DNA of 64,000 nucleotides. Origin: Dactylorhiza incarnata. Its lineage: Eukaryota > Streptophyta > Magnoliopsida > Asparagales > Orchidaceae. The notes beneath the pieces were generated by a model. The model was not told the origin of the DNA. It ran no database searches and saw nothing but the letters and a program-made list of their open reading frames with translations. A program made the position numbers and the translations under genes. Below, piece after piece: positions 42,149-54,020 of the stretch (its first letter is position 1; each line of letters opens with the position of its first letter). The DNA is taken from contig JAWHQI010000024.1 in assembly GCA_033032865.1 (NCBI GenBank), positions 2,232,001 through 2,296,000 of the forward strand, read 5' to 3'.

Positions 42149-43826
42149 GTCTAGTGATTATTCTTCTTAAAATCTTATGCTGAGAAACTGTTTATGCGCA
42201 TTCTAATAATTCGAGTCACATCTAGCGAACACAGAGGTTCTAATGTCTCACGGACATAGACTCGCATCTTCTGGATTTCTATTGGAGAAAATGTCTCCCT
42301 GTATTTGAGGCTCATAGGGTCTACTATGCCCCTTGAGTAAGATAGTGCGCCTCTATCTTTCACGATGGAGAGAGTCTCAATCATGCCTCCAAATTATCTT
42401 CCTTTACCAGTTGGAATTTTTATAATTATTAGACTGACTAATCATATGTCGTATTGAACATTAATATCTAGATATACGTGGTTGTACACTATTATAATTA
42501 TCCTCCTTCTATACGAAGAAATTCAAACTATGAATATAATTATCTGGTATGTCTAACAAAAAAGAATAGAATTTCTTACAGTTGCGTTGCGGCGCTCGTA
42601 CACAAGGCGCGACAACATTACTGTCTAGGTTTACTTTGAAAGGCACGTAGAAATCTCCTCTGATTCTCCCCGTAAACCCTAAAGGAAATACGTTACGCAT
42701 AAAATTAAACCTCCTAAAATTCCTAGGATAATAATTCATTACAAAGGGGGAAAAGCTTACCACTTTACAAGCAAAGAGGGACTGCTTTTTATGAGGCGCA
42801 AGAGGCCTCTTCTAAATTGGGGGTTGTTGATCAAAACAAGGTTAAGCGGAACCAAGCTCTAAATAACATTTCCATAATGTTTAGTTGGAGGTTATACAAG
42901 TGTTGGCTGAAAATGGAAAGGGAGATGCAATACCTGTGCATCACTGAAAGGAAAGGATCTAACAACCACAAGTCTCTATTGTGGTGTCTCGATTAAAGTT
43001 CCTGAAATTTCTGAACTAGGAACTTCGCAATCCAAATGTCTGAAATTTGGGGAAATAAAAGATACAAATTCGGTTACCTACAAGGAGAGATCGATTATCA
43101 TAACGAAGAACTAAAAGAGGCTTATCTTGCTCGTAGGGGCTGTTGTGGGTTGCTGGGAAAGAGGGAAAGGTTGACAGGTCTCCACAAGGGAGAGGAGATG
43201 GTACCCAAAGCTTTCTGGAGAAAGAGGAGACAGCTCCTAAGCATCTGCTGTCGTCGACAAACAGTGAGGAGGCGAGGGTGAAGTCGTCGGTCGCTGGGAT
43301 GTCGATGCGCCGTCGATCGCTAGGAGCGAGAACGCCTCCCGGCGTCTTAGAATGCCAGAGCCGGGGGAATCGCTGTCTGCGAGGGATTTAGGGTGCGGCG
43401 GATTCTGCTCCTCTGTCGTGCGCTCGAGGAAGGAGGAGAAAAGGAAATAGGGCTCGATAAATAACGGCTGAAGTCTTTCCTCGGTTACATACTGAAAACG
43501 CACGGTTAGGCGCCGATTAAGAACGTAACCGTAATGGGAGGGGGAAGAATTCAGGAATAATTATTTTATCGCCGAAATGGAAGCTCCTACTTAAATACCC
43601 ATTAACCGCTGCACTACTAACGCACTAAAATTATAAGATTACCGTTCTTGTGACCCTTTATTTTGCGTCAAAGAGATATTATTAACTTAAATTTTTTTAC
43701 TAATCAAAGTGCACCAACTTGCCACAAAATTTCGTACCTCAACTTGACGCTAGCTTGATCAATCTTGCTCAAAATCGGACTCTGAGATCATAATTTAATT
43801 TTGCATATTAAATTACGGTTTTTACA
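42149..43826 (-). repeat. Gypsy-5 3' LTR, truncated
   Basis: It matches 48850-50529 of the 5' LTR with scattered substitutions and small indels. On the minus strand it begins TGTAAAAACCGTAATT after the polypurine tract. The final part, equivalent to 48168-48849, is missing. GTATTTAAGTAGG near 43590-43605 and TTATTTATCGAG near 43455 are TATA-like on the minus strand. Confidence 0.9.
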
Positions 43827-43842
43827 AATCTCCCCTCCTAAT
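43827..43842 (-). promoter_or_regulatory. Gypsy-5 polypurine tract
   Basis: The minus strand reads ATTAGGAGGGGAGATT directly before the 3' LTR TGTAAA. It is the plus-strand primer of a minus-strand element. Confidence 0.85.
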
Positions 43843-44505
43843 AAAATTTTCATCCTCGAAAATTACAAACATACCAGAGTCAAACAGGAAAGCATAATCT
43901 TCAATGCTCCGGAGTTCATCCTCTCTTTCCCATGAGTACTCTGGTCGGCCACAGTTCATCCAAAGGACCTTTACAAAACGGATCTCTCTGTTTCGGAGCT
44001 TCTGAACTCTTGAGTCCACTATCCTGACTGGCTTGATATTGATACTAAGATTTGATTTGATTGGTCCTTCTTCAGTACTGATTATCTGATTGGGATCTCT
44101 GACCGCTCTCCTTAGATAGGAGACGTGGAATACGTCGTGTAGATCACTCATTTCCTAAGGTAAGGCCAACCTATATGCAACCTCACCTACGCGTTCCAGT
44201 ACCTTGAAAGGACCAACGAACCTTGGACTCAATTTTTTTCATCCGCTTGATTCGAGAGACACCCTTGACTGGTTTGACCTTCAGATAAACATAGTCTCCT
44301 ATGCTGAACTCCACTGATTTATGCCTATTATCATTGTACTTGGCCTGACGATCTTGTGCCATCTTCATGCGCTCCTGAATGAGTCTTTATTGGAAGACCT
44401 CTCTTCACTTTTAGCCCAACACAGCGGCGTACGACACGGTCTTCCATAGAGAGCCTCACAAGGCGCCATTCCAATGCTTGCCTGAAAACTATTATTGTAG
44501 GAGAA
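43843..44505 (-). pseudogene. Gypsy-5 integrase C-terminus and chromodomain, frame-broken
   Basis: At 44183-44368 lies MKMAQDRQAKYNDNRHKSVEF and GDYVYLKVKPVKGVSRI. After a frame change, the LHDVFHVSYLRRAVRDPNQ module and a chromodomain-like stretch (PVRIVDSRVQKLRNREIRFVK, then VLW and a WEREDEL motif) lie at 43840-44151. Chromodomains are known to steer chromoviruses to heterochromatin. At least two frame changes separate the parts. Confidence 0.85.
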
Positions 44506-45759
44506 CTATACTAAGGTGAAATACTTCTCCCACTTACCTCCAAAGTCCAGTATGCACATACGGAGCATGTCCTCCGTAGTTATATTTGTGTGTTCGGTCT
44601 GCCCATCTGTCTGGGGGTGGAAGGCCGTACTGAAAAGTAGTTTAGTGCCCAGACGCTCCTGAACGTACTTCCATTCCTTGGAGGTAAGAAAGTGACCCAC
44701 GTCTGGAATGCATACTCTACTATCAAAAAGAAGTAAGCCCTCATGAATGATGAACCTCTCCTTCTGACCAGCCTGAGTCAAGTCCCAAACCTCTACCATT
44801 TTCGGATCTAGGGGTAACGCCATTCTGATCCTATATTTAATATCGCAAGTGACTTCCATCCAATTTAACCTTGCAGAACCAAGACTGGAGCGTGGTATGA
44901 TACTGATCTCCAACCTCTCCAAAGCTCGCACAAGCTTTTCTTGCTGAGTAATGAGGGCATAATTTGAACCTCTTCTACTAAGCGCGTCAGCCACCACGTT
45001 GGCTTTCCCTGGGTGGTATTGGATACCAATATCATAATCTGAGAGGAATTCCACCCACCTTCGTTTTCTCATATTAAGTTGTTGCTGATCAAATATATAA
45101 CTGAGACTCTTATGATCCGTAAAGACCTCACAACGAACTCCGTAGAGGTAGTGTCTCCAAATCTTCAGGGCATGGATGACCGCTGCAAGTTCCAAATCGT
45201 GCATAGGATAATTTCTCTCGTGAACCTTTAACTGCCTAGAGGCGTAAGCTATGACCTTACCATGCTGCATAAGTACACAACCCAACCCTTTACCTGAGGC
45301 ATCTCTATAAATCTGAAATCCTTCTGAGCCTAAAGGTAAGCTCAAAATCGGGGCGGTCATCAATCTAGATTTTAACTCCTCAAACGCAAGTTCACACTCC
45401 ACTGTCCATGTGAAGGCTTTCCCCTTCCTGGTGAGTGTAGTCATCGGTAGCGCTATTTTTGAGAAGTCCTTAATGAATCTCCTGTAATATCCTGCTAGAC
45501 CGAGGAAACTGCAAACTTTAGTCACTGCCTTCGGCCTTGGCCAATCCTTTATTGCTTCTATCTTTTTCGGATCCACAGCGAGACCCTTCTGACTGATGAT
45601 GTGTCCCAAGAATGCAACCTCAGAAAGCCAAAACTCGCACTTTGAAAACTTGGCATACAACTGATTCTTCCTGAGAGTGCTCAACACTGCACAGAGGTGC
45701 TTGGCGTGATCTTCTTGACTCTTTGAATAAACCAAAATGTCGTCTATGAAGACAATCAC
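44506..45759 (-). pseudogene. Gypsy-5 RT palm end, RNase H and internally deleted integrase
   Basis: A 417-residue frame starts with the catalytic [12 protein letters not shown]. It continues through RT thumb ([18 protein letters not shown]) and RNase H ([16 protein letters not shown], where the usual TDAS is [36 protein letters not shown]). At about 44697-44703 CIPDV is fused directly to [11 protein letters not shown], removing the HHCC finger and the first two catalytic aspartates while keeping the frame. The distal core ([14 protein letters not shown]) remains. Integration in cis is impossible, and RNase H lacks its first catalytic Asp position as usually aligned. Confidence 0.9.
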
Positions 45760-45762
45760 GAA

Positions 45763-46503
45763 TCAGTCTAGTAGTTCTCGGAACACCCTGTTCATCAGAT
45801 CCATAAAGGCGGACGGGGAATTAGTTAACCCGAACGGCATGACCACGAACTCATAGTGTCCATATCTAGTGCTGAACGCCGTCTTCTGGATGTCCACATC
45901 TCGAATCCTCAACTGGTGGTAACCCGACCTCAAATCTAGCTTGGAGAACGTGCTAGATCCCTCGAACTGGTCAAACAAATCATCTATCCTGGGAATAGGG
46001 TACTTATTTTTAATTGTCAGCTTGTTAAGCTCACGGTAGTCTATGCACAATCTCATACTACCATCTTTCTTCTTGACAAAAAGAACAGGGGCACTCCAAG
46101 GTGAAGTGCTGGGGCGAATGAAACCCAAGTCGATCAATTCCTGCAATTGAACCTTCAACTCGGCAAGTTCTCTGGGAGCCATTCGGTATGGACTCTTGGC
46201 CACTGGCGCAGCTCCAGGAACGAGATCTATCTGGAAATCAATCTCTCTGGTAGGAGGGGCACCGGGTAACTCCTCTGGAAAGACATCAGAAAAGTCCTTA
46301 ACAACAGGCACTTCTAGCAGATTAACCTTGGCTTCAGCATTCATCGGTACTAAGAAGGTTGCACAACCCATATTGATGCATCTTATAGCTTTGATTGAGG
46401 AGATTATTAACTTGGAGACTCCCTTCATACCCTGGAAGGTAAATGCAATTTGGTTTGGGTCCTTCGAACTGAACCACCTTGTTCCTGCAGCCAATTCTTG
46501 CAT
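45763..46503 (-). pseudogene. Gypsy-5 protease-RT linker and RT N-terminus
   Basis: The frame reads [77 protein letters not shown] and [19 protein letters not shown], all canonical Tekay RT. It ends at a TGA (about 45760-45762) just before the FVIVFIDD block; Arg or Gln is usual there, so a C-to-T change of CGA is the simplest explanation. Confidence 0.9.
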
Positions 46504-47009
46504 TCATAGCTGAAAGCCAGTCCATACCCACTATCAGAACAAATCTTGCTATAGGGAGGAGTGAGGCTTCTGTTGAAATTTCAGTTTCTCCAAACCACAC
46601 TGGAACTCTACACTTATTCCTGGTCTGCAAACAGGATCCATTAGGTATCATAACTTCTAAAGATGCAGACTCTGGAAGGACTTCTATATCCAGCCTACGC
46701 ACCAGAGATTCTACTATGAACGAGTGTGAGCCACCCGTGTCAAAGAGAATCTTAGAGGGAACATTTCATATCATAAGTATTCATGTCACCACGTCCTCCT
46801 GATCCTTAGCTTCCTGCTGGCCTAGCCCATAAGCTCTGGGTTGTACCGAACCTCGTCCTGCAGTATTTTTCTCCTCGGTTCCAACATGAGCCTTTCCTCT
46901 GTCGGTTCTGCTAGGACCACCGACCTCAAACTACGACTGAACCACGGGAGTTCCCTGGCAGTAACAGGCTATATGTCCCAGTTGATGGCATTTATAACAA
47001 ACTCCTGCA
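46504..47009 (-). pseudogene. Gypsy-5 protease and gag zinc-finger tail
   Basis: The retropepsin motif ILFDTGGSHSFIVES (about 46715-46760), followed by [14 protein letters not shown] at about 46490-46530, matches Tekay protease. Upstream (46940-47060) is a paired zinc element, CPKCYRHHLGEC and CYKCHQLGHIACYC, the usual arrangement in this clade. Frame breaks separate gag tail, protease and RT linker. Confidence 0.82.
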
Positions 47010-47907
47010 GTAGCTAAACACTCACCCAGATGGTGGCGGTAGCATTTAGGACAGAGGGGGTAATCTTTGACCTTGGACTCGGTCTGACCACCTTTCTTAT
47101 CATCAGTTCTCTGCTTCTTGTTCCAGTTCTTTCCTTGATTATTCCTGTTCTGATGTTGTTGCTACTGCGGTGCATCCTGAGTCCGCTTTGAACGAAAATT
47201 ATTTCGCTTTTGCACCTTCTGCTGATCAGCCTCCAATTTCCTAGCAGTGTCCACCAAGCTCCTATAATCAGCATTGACCATCGTCATCAATGGCTGCCTG
47301 AGAGAGTCTCGCAGTCTGTCCATGAAACGGTTACACTTCTGTTTCTCATCCCCTTGCATATTTCCAGCATAATGAGATAAATGTGTCAGCTCCCGCTCAT
47401 AGGCTATTACAGTTATGTCCCCCTGAATGAGCCGAAGGTATTTCTCCTAGAGACTGTAGTGCTCAGACGGGGGCACAAACTAGCTAGATAGTGTCGTCGA
47501 GAAATTGTTCCACGTGAACATATCTGTTGTACGACCAGCGGGATCGTCCGCAAGATGCCTAGACCACCACAGATTTGCCTCACCTTTCAGGAGAAAGGCA
47601 GCTAGAGGAACCTTCTTGTTCTCTGGGCACTGCATCACTTCGAGTAGGTCACGGGTCTTTATCAGCCAATCATCGGTCTCCATCGGTGTTTCTTATCCAT
47701 TGAAATTTGAGGGCTGAAGATCCCGAAAATTCCTCAGATAACGATCCATTCCTATGTCTCCGGCAGGTACAGGAACTGCTGCTGGATCAACCCATTTCTG
47801 AATTCCAGCATAGCTATGGCCACTGCCCTGGCAATAACGACTGCTAAGTCGGTAGGTTCTGGTACTGCCAGTGCTGTCGGTGCTGCTGGTGCACCACCGT
47901 CATCCAT
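47010..47907 (-). pseudogene. Gypsy-5 gag, broken
   Basis: A candidate ATG lies at 47905-47907 (MDDGGAPAAPTALAV). After a frame change the retrotransposon gag domain reads YLRNFRDLQPSNFNG, a TAA, DDWLIKTRDLLEVMQCPE, LLKGEANLWWSRHL, then further stops and MQGDEKQKCNRFMDRLRDSL and ADYRSLVDTARKLEADQQKV. The W and hydrophobic positions of Retrotrans_gag are clear. At least four lesions. Confidence 0.85.
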
Positions 47908-48150
47908 GACTATCTCAGGAGTGGTATTCTGTCGCGAAGGCTCGCCCGCCTCGTTAGTACATGGTGCCTAAATGATGGAAGGGAAAGGGTTATTGATGTA
48001 CAGGACATAAAGAAGTATCCACTAGCAAGAAGATATTTCTATACAACGCCTAACTGAGCTAGATGAAATCCGATGACTCTAACATCAAATCAAAGATTCA
48101 GATGAAATCCTAAGGCTCTGTGAATTTTCTGGGTCGTGGGATCCTAAACC
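47908..48150 (-). other. Gypsy-5 leader between primer site and gag
   Basis: An open stretch in the gag frame could extend the N-terminus a little (to about 47970), but no earlier ATG in that frame is visible. The rest is non-coding leader. Confidence 0.5.
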
Positions 48151-48164
48151 TGGCTCTGATACCA
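48151..48164 (-). promoter_or_regulatory. Gypsy-5 primer-binding site
   Basis: The minus strand reads TGGTATCAGAGCCA, three bases inside the 5' LTR, as in other Tekay elements (initiator tRNA-Met). Confidence 0.92.
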
Positions 48165-48167
48165 ATT

Positions 48168-50529
48168 GTAACACCCTACCTTAGTTTTACCACAAATCAG
48201 CAGTCCGGCCGGGCCCCGTGATAAGAAGCAAACCAAGAAATGGTAATAAAAATTGGTACATAGCTGGTATAAATTAGAAGTGTTATATAGTACTTACAGC
48301 GGAAGTAATAAAAGAGACTAAGGGTAAATGTGTACCTCAAAATCTGATTTCACAGAGCCACTAAAATTTGAAAGAGTCAAAATACTTAAAACACTGAAAA
48401 TCTTATACATAATATTAGAGAATCCAGATACATGTCAAATATCATAAAACAGTACTGAGGGAATAAAACTACTAAATGGAAACGAACTATAAGAGGAACA
48501 TCGACAAGCGCGATCATCCTAGGCGCAACACCCCACCTGTGACTCCTGTAATGAGAAGCCCAAAAATGGGTCAGCCCAACTGAAGAGTAAGAAAGACCAT
48601 TCTTCTTAGTGACACTAAAAATAATTAATAAAGAACATGATTTCTTGTTTTTCGCTTTTGAAGATGATACTATTATTCTGCAAAAATAACTATTTATACA
48701 ATACTATAATATGCATACATTTCTATAAAATACTTAACATAAATGTCTGTTCTAGTTTGTAAACATCTTAAACATAATTATTCAAGCTCCAAAAAGAAAG
48801 GTTAACTATAATACCATTTCTAAATTTCTTCGTATGCTGAGTGATGTTTGTCTAGTGATTATTCTTCTTAAAATCTTATGTTGAGAAACTATTTATGCAC
48901 ATTCTAACGATTCGAGTCACATCTAGCGAACACAGAGGTTCTAATGTCTCACGGACATAGACTCGCATCTTCTGGATTTCTATTGGAGAAAACGTCTCCC
49001 TGTATTTGAGGCTCATAGGGTCTACTATGCCCCTTGAGTAAGATAGTGCGCCTATATCTTTCACGATGGAGAGAGAGTCTCAATCATGCCTCCTAATTAT
49101 CTTCCTTTACCAGTTGGAATTTTTATAATTATTAGACTGACTAATCATATGTCGTATTGAACAATAATATCTAGATATACGTGGTTGAACATTATTATAA
49201 TTATCCTCCTTCTATACGAGGAAATTCAAACTATGCATATAATTATCTGGTATGTCTAACCAAAAAGAATAGAATTTCTTACAGTTGCGTTACGGCGCTC
49301 GTACACAAGGCGCGGCGGCATTACTGTCTAGGTTACTTTGAAAGGCACGTAGGAATCTCCTCTGATTCTCCCCGTAAACCCTAAAGGAAATACATTACGC
49401 ATAAAATTAAACCTCCTGAAATACCTAGGATAATAATTCATTACAAAGGGGGAAAAGCTTACCACTTTACTAGCAAAGAGGGACTACTTTTTATGAGGCG
49501 CAAGAGGCCTCTTTTAAACTGGGGGTTGTTTATCAAAACAAGGTTAAGCGGAACCAAGCTCTAAATAACATTTCCATAAAGTTTAGTTGGAGGTTATACA
49601 AGTGTTGGCTGAAAATGGAAAGGGAGATGCAATACCTGTGCATCACTGAAAAGAAAGGATCTAACAACCACAAGTCTCTATTGTGGTGTCTCGATTAAAG
49701 TTCCTGAAATTTCTGAACTAGGAACTTCGCAATCCAAATGTCTGAAATTTTGGGAAATTAAAGATACAAATTCGGTTACCTCAAGGAGAGATCGATTATC
49801 ATAACGAAGAACTAAAAGAGGCTTACCCTGCTCATAGGGGCTGTTGTGGGTTGCTGGGAAAGAGGGAAAGGTTGACAGGTCTCCACAAGGGAGAGGAGAT
49901 GGTACCCAAAGCTTTCTGGAGAAAGAGGAGACCGCTCCTGAGCGTCTGCTGTCATCGACGAACAGTGAGGAGGCGAGGGTGAAGTCGTCGGTCGCTGGGA
50001 TGTCGATGCGCCATTGAACGCTAGGAACGAGAACGCCTCCTGCGTCTTAGAACGCCAGAGCCGGGGGAATCGCCGTCTGCGAGGGATTTAGGGTGCGGCG
50101 GTTTCTGCTCCTCTGTCGTGCGCTCGAGGAAGGAGGAGAAAAGGAAATAGGGCTCGATAAATAATGGCTGAAGTCTTTCCTCGGTTACATACTGAAAATG
50201 CACGGTTAGGCGCCGATTAAGAACGTAACCGTAATGGGAGGGGGAAGAATTCAGGAATAATTATTTTATCGCCGAAATGGAAGCTCCTACTTAAATACCC
50301 ATTAACCACCGCTGCACTACTAACGCACTAAAATTATAAGATTACGGTTCCTGCAACCCTTTATGTTGAGTCAAAGAGATATTATTAACTTAAATTTATT
50401 TACTAATCAAAGTGCACCAACTAGCCACAAAATTTCGTACCTCGACTTGATGTTGGCTTGATCAATCTTGCTCGAAATCGGACACTGAGATCATAATTTA
50501 ATTTTGCATATTAAATTACGGTTGTTACA
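48168..50529 (-). repeat. Gypsy-5 5' LTR (2362 bp, complete)
   Basis: On the minus strand TGTAACAACCGTAATT...GGGTGTTACA. It holds the same TATA-like and GC-rich leader stretches as the 3' copy. Open frames around 49180-49380 and 50021-50203 recur in both LTRs and follow homology, not coding constraint. Confidence 0.92.
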
Positions 50530-52040
50530 TTAAGACCCCCCCCCCCCCCCCAACTGAACCCAGGTCGGGAGAGAGGGGTCTTACTGCCCAAGATGGCCAC
50601 TCAGAGCTTCCCAGGTGGCAACGACCTACCCTCTCAAGAACTGGGTGGTCGCTTTGTCAGCCACGCGAATCAATACATCACAACAGAGCGTAGTGAGGAA
50701 GCAATCATAAGGAAAACTAACAAGCATACATATATTTATAAGCAAAAGGCCGAAGCCAACTGGTTACATAGTTGGCCCTGTGGGCTAAGGGTAACTACTA
50801 CATCCCCATATATATTCCTTACATAGTCATATACCCTAGGGCTCACATCACGGAAGTCGGGAGGTGAGGCTGGTGTATCAGATCGGGCAATCTCAAAAGC
50901 CGGTATGTTGTCATGCGGTGCGAGGGCTTCGCGTTGTCCCATCTTCTATGAATGGTTATACAAACAACCATTAGTCATAGAGCTAAGTGAAAAACACATC
51001 TCCTCCCCGGATCCGTATCCTGGGGACGAGCTTAGTGCCTAAACTGTAAATAGATAGCCGAAGCAAAAGAGGTTAGCAACATGTAAATGCCTAGAGGCCC
51101 TAATAATATCATCAATTGAATTAAAAGAACATATCAGCTAATAGCAGAAATAACACAAGTAACCGTGATTTACAAACATGTAGCAAAACCCTGTGCCGAC
51201 ACAGTTTGAACCGCTTTTCTTTCAGCTGGGTAGTGAACCCCGCCGGCCTCACTGATGTGGTCGTCAGTGACAGTGACTAGTCCTGCCACTTCCGAGTGTG
51301 GTCGTACCGCATCACCCAGGACCTCTCGTACAACTCAGTGTACTACTTGGATGAGAACGACATCTGGCGATTCTAAAATTTAGGCCGACCAGCGGAAGCA
51401 AATCCACGGGTACAGATTGGTGATCACCCGCGGTACACATCTCCATGTCGCCATGAGTCATCAACTCTCCCGCATCGGTACGAACGGTCTGTGGGCGTGA
51501 CCGACCTGCCACTTTTACCGCAAGCATTTCACAAAATAGATAATTAAACAATGAAATCACACTTCGGGTCTGCCACGACCTTATTATATTGACCGGTTGT
51601 TCCATACTTGGCCGGTAGGCGCAACGGGCGTAAGGGCACATTATTTGGGGCTAACCCTTGGAAGAGATACTCAACTCGTGGTTATCCCCAACTAAGGCTC
51701 TACAGGAACGACCGCTCGTCAGAGCAGAACCCGAGCTAGAACTGTAGATATGATAAGTTACAGTATTTGAGCGTGGTAAAAAGAGGTGCAAAATGAGCTG
51801 AAGAAATGAAATGCTGAATTGTAAAAGTGCTGAAAGAAAGGACTGAAGTAAATGGCGGAAACAACCGGACCAGTACGAGACTGGAGTACTGAAAGGAAAC
51901 TAAATAAATAGCAACAATCATCTGACCAGTACGAGACTGGAGTATTGAAAAGAAACTAAATAAAGAGCAGCAATCATCGGACCAGTACGAGACTGGAGTC
52001 AAAGTAATTGGTATAAAATGAAAGGGTTAGGTGTCCTTCA
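50530..52040 (-). repeat. Gypsy-6 LTR-like block, distal part
   Basis: It begins TTAAGAC then 15 C, matching in reverse the terminus at 1790. Positions to about 51485 match the piece inside the Copia-1 LTR. A 56-bp repeat (GACCAGTACGAGACTGGAGT at 51868, 51924 and 51980) follows. No primer site or coding sequence remains. The orientation is inferred from the minus-strand promoter-like region at 53780. Confidence 0.62.
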
Positions 52041-52860
52041 CTCCATATATAGGAGGCTTTAGTTCCATCTCCGTTCATAGGAGGAAAGTTCTATTCTGTC
52101 TCCGTTCATAGGAGTCTCTTCCGAATTCTGCCTCTTTATTATAGTTTGCCCATAAGATTTAATTCCGTCTTTCAAACATGGCTTAAGCGGTTTGGAGGAA
52201 CGTTATTACGAGTTCCTTAATTCCTCTGAATTAAGGCGATTTTCAATGTCCAAGTATTCTTCTAAATGCAGCTCGATGATTTGTAAACATCCCACATTGC
52301 TTTGAGCTTCAGTTTCTATTTTTATTCATCTGGTCGTTATTTATTCGTAATATCATCCATCGATTATAACGCAATTACGTGTTACGATTTCTTCTCCCAA
52401 TTCTTTTGAAAATCCGATAATTTAAAACTCAATTATTTTACCCGAAAATTTGGCAATTACACCATTTCCCTCCAAATATCCACATATTTTGATAGTACTC
52501 TCAAAAAAGTCTATTAAGGGCCAATATATTATTCCAAGATTTTTTAACCCTTTTAAGGGTTTAGTTTGTCCAAAGAAAACTCACTTAGGCCCTTAAAAAT
52601 GTCAATACAATTTATAAAATCCCAAAGAAATTACAGTACCCCCTAGAGGCCCTAATATGAGTCTAGGATTTTTCCTAAAATTTTCCAAGGCAATTAAGGC
52701 ATTTAATTTGTTCATACAAATCTTGTAATGACCTTTAATAATAGTAAAACACTTTGGAAAATTCCCCAAAAAATACTGAAGTTAGCCATCATAGTAAGGA
52801 ACATTTTTCATGTTCAAACATTTTCCCCTAGGAGCCTATATTTCTCTTAGAAAAATCAGC
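52041..52860. other. Gypsy-6 AT-rich non-coding stretch
   Basis: There is no coding frame. Short direct repeats of CTCCGTTCATAGGAG occur near 52065-52115. The rest is AT-rich unique-looking sequence that probably still belongs to the same LTR. Confidence 0.45.
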
Positions 52861-54020
52861 AAGCTTTTGTTAAGGGCGGGTTGCGGATAGGGATTTCTGG
52901 AAACAGGGAGGGAGCCAGACAGTGCGCGATTTTCGGTCCCCACAACGGATCTAGAGGTGATCCGCGGTTGGGCGCGTAATTTTATGCAGAGGCAGGATTT
53001 AAGATGGCATGGGCCGTCCGATCTCATCGTGGAGATCGGATGGACCCCGCCACTTGTCGGCGATACAAGTGGTGGCAGCCGCTGCCACCGCCGGGCAGCG
53101 GCCGGCAGGCGCCGGTGCTGCCCCCAGTCGACTCATCGGGGGCCGACGAGCCATTTGGCGGTGGTCTGACGGCCTGCTGCCTCCGGCCACCACCGGAAAC
53201 TTGCAACCCGAGGGAGGGTGACGTGGCCTGCGCCATTATCGTTGGTTTCGCGCCTCCCCTCCCTCGGCGGTGGCAAGATCTACTGTCCCAGGCCGGCTCG
53301 CCGGGGGTCGGGCTTGTTTCTGGTGGTGGTCTGGCGTCTTGGCACCGGAAACCGTTAACAGGGGAAAATAAGAAAACACGGGGCTTGCGGGTGCCGCCGG
53401 AGACGCATTCTCCGCAGCCCCGCCGCCTGCCATCACTGAGGAGGGGGTCCCCTGGTGGAATACCAACCTCCAAGCGCTGCCACCGACGCTGGGGGTGATG
53501 CGCTTCGAGTGCTCACCACCCGAGCCTAGGGTTGGCTCGGGTGGTGCTGGCGGCGCTTCGGCGGTCGTGGGGCACATGCAGATCGTAGGAGGGATGGGGA
53601 AGGTAGAGGAGAGGGTGTTCCACCTGGCGTGGGGGAGCTCGGGAGGTTCCTGGTAGGTCTACCATTAATGGTGGCGGTGGTGGCGTGAGTGCTCGGGTGG
53701 TTTTCTGGCAAGGTAGCTCTGGCTAGGGGGGAGGCTATGAGGGTGGTGTGAGCTCAGTCAAGGGGGAGGGGCCGCCTCTTATAGGTAGGGAGGAGAGCCT
53801 CCCTTCCTTTCTCTCGATGTGGGACTAAAGGGAGGGGGATGGGGGAGATATTTCTCCCCCTCCATTAGTTATGGCCAGCTGGCCACCTTTATGGGTAGGG
53901 GCAACATCTCCTAGTGCATGAGAGGGGAGGGAGAACATCCCTCTAGTGAGGTGGTGGTTTTGGTAAAAAGAGGAGGGGAGGAGATGGTGGTTTTTGCCAT
54001 GGTACATTTTATGATGCCCT
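52861..54020 (-). other. Gypsy-6 GC-rich promoter/leader-like region
   Basis: GC content rises sharply from about 52870 to 53760. On the minus strand GTCCCACATCGAGAG (a phrase common next to plant LTR promoters) precedes CTATAAGAGG at about 53777-53786, then a GC-rich leader. This resembles the U3-R-U5 order of a minus-strand LTR. Long open frames exist on both strands but overlap each other and are best explained by GC richness. Copia-5 interrupts it at 54020. Confidence 0.5.

Larger units (their letters stand above)
42149..50529 (-). mobile_element. Gypsy-5: Tekay/Del chromovirus, defective
   Basis: Order on the minus strand: 5' LTR (48168-50529), primer site, gag, protease, RT, RNase H, integrase with a large internal deletion, chromodomain, polypurine tract, 3' LTR cut at 42149. 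The CCHC-type gag and C-terminal chromodomain place it in the Tekay clade. Several frame breaks and the integrase deletion make it non-autonomous. Confidence 0.92.

Noticed and set aside
43036..43503. Open frames in the Gypsy-5 LTRs (also 50021-50203)
   Set aside because: They sit in the LTR leader, differ in frame and length between the two LTR copies, and show no domain.
51736..52002. 88-residue minus-strand open frame
   Set aside because: It simply follows a 56-bp tandem repeat and AT-rich flank; no family resemblance.
53004..53498. Overlapping GC-rich open frames on both strands as a host gene
   Set aside because: The frames overlap on opposite strands, have no recognisable domain and are explained by high GC, which depletes stop codons.
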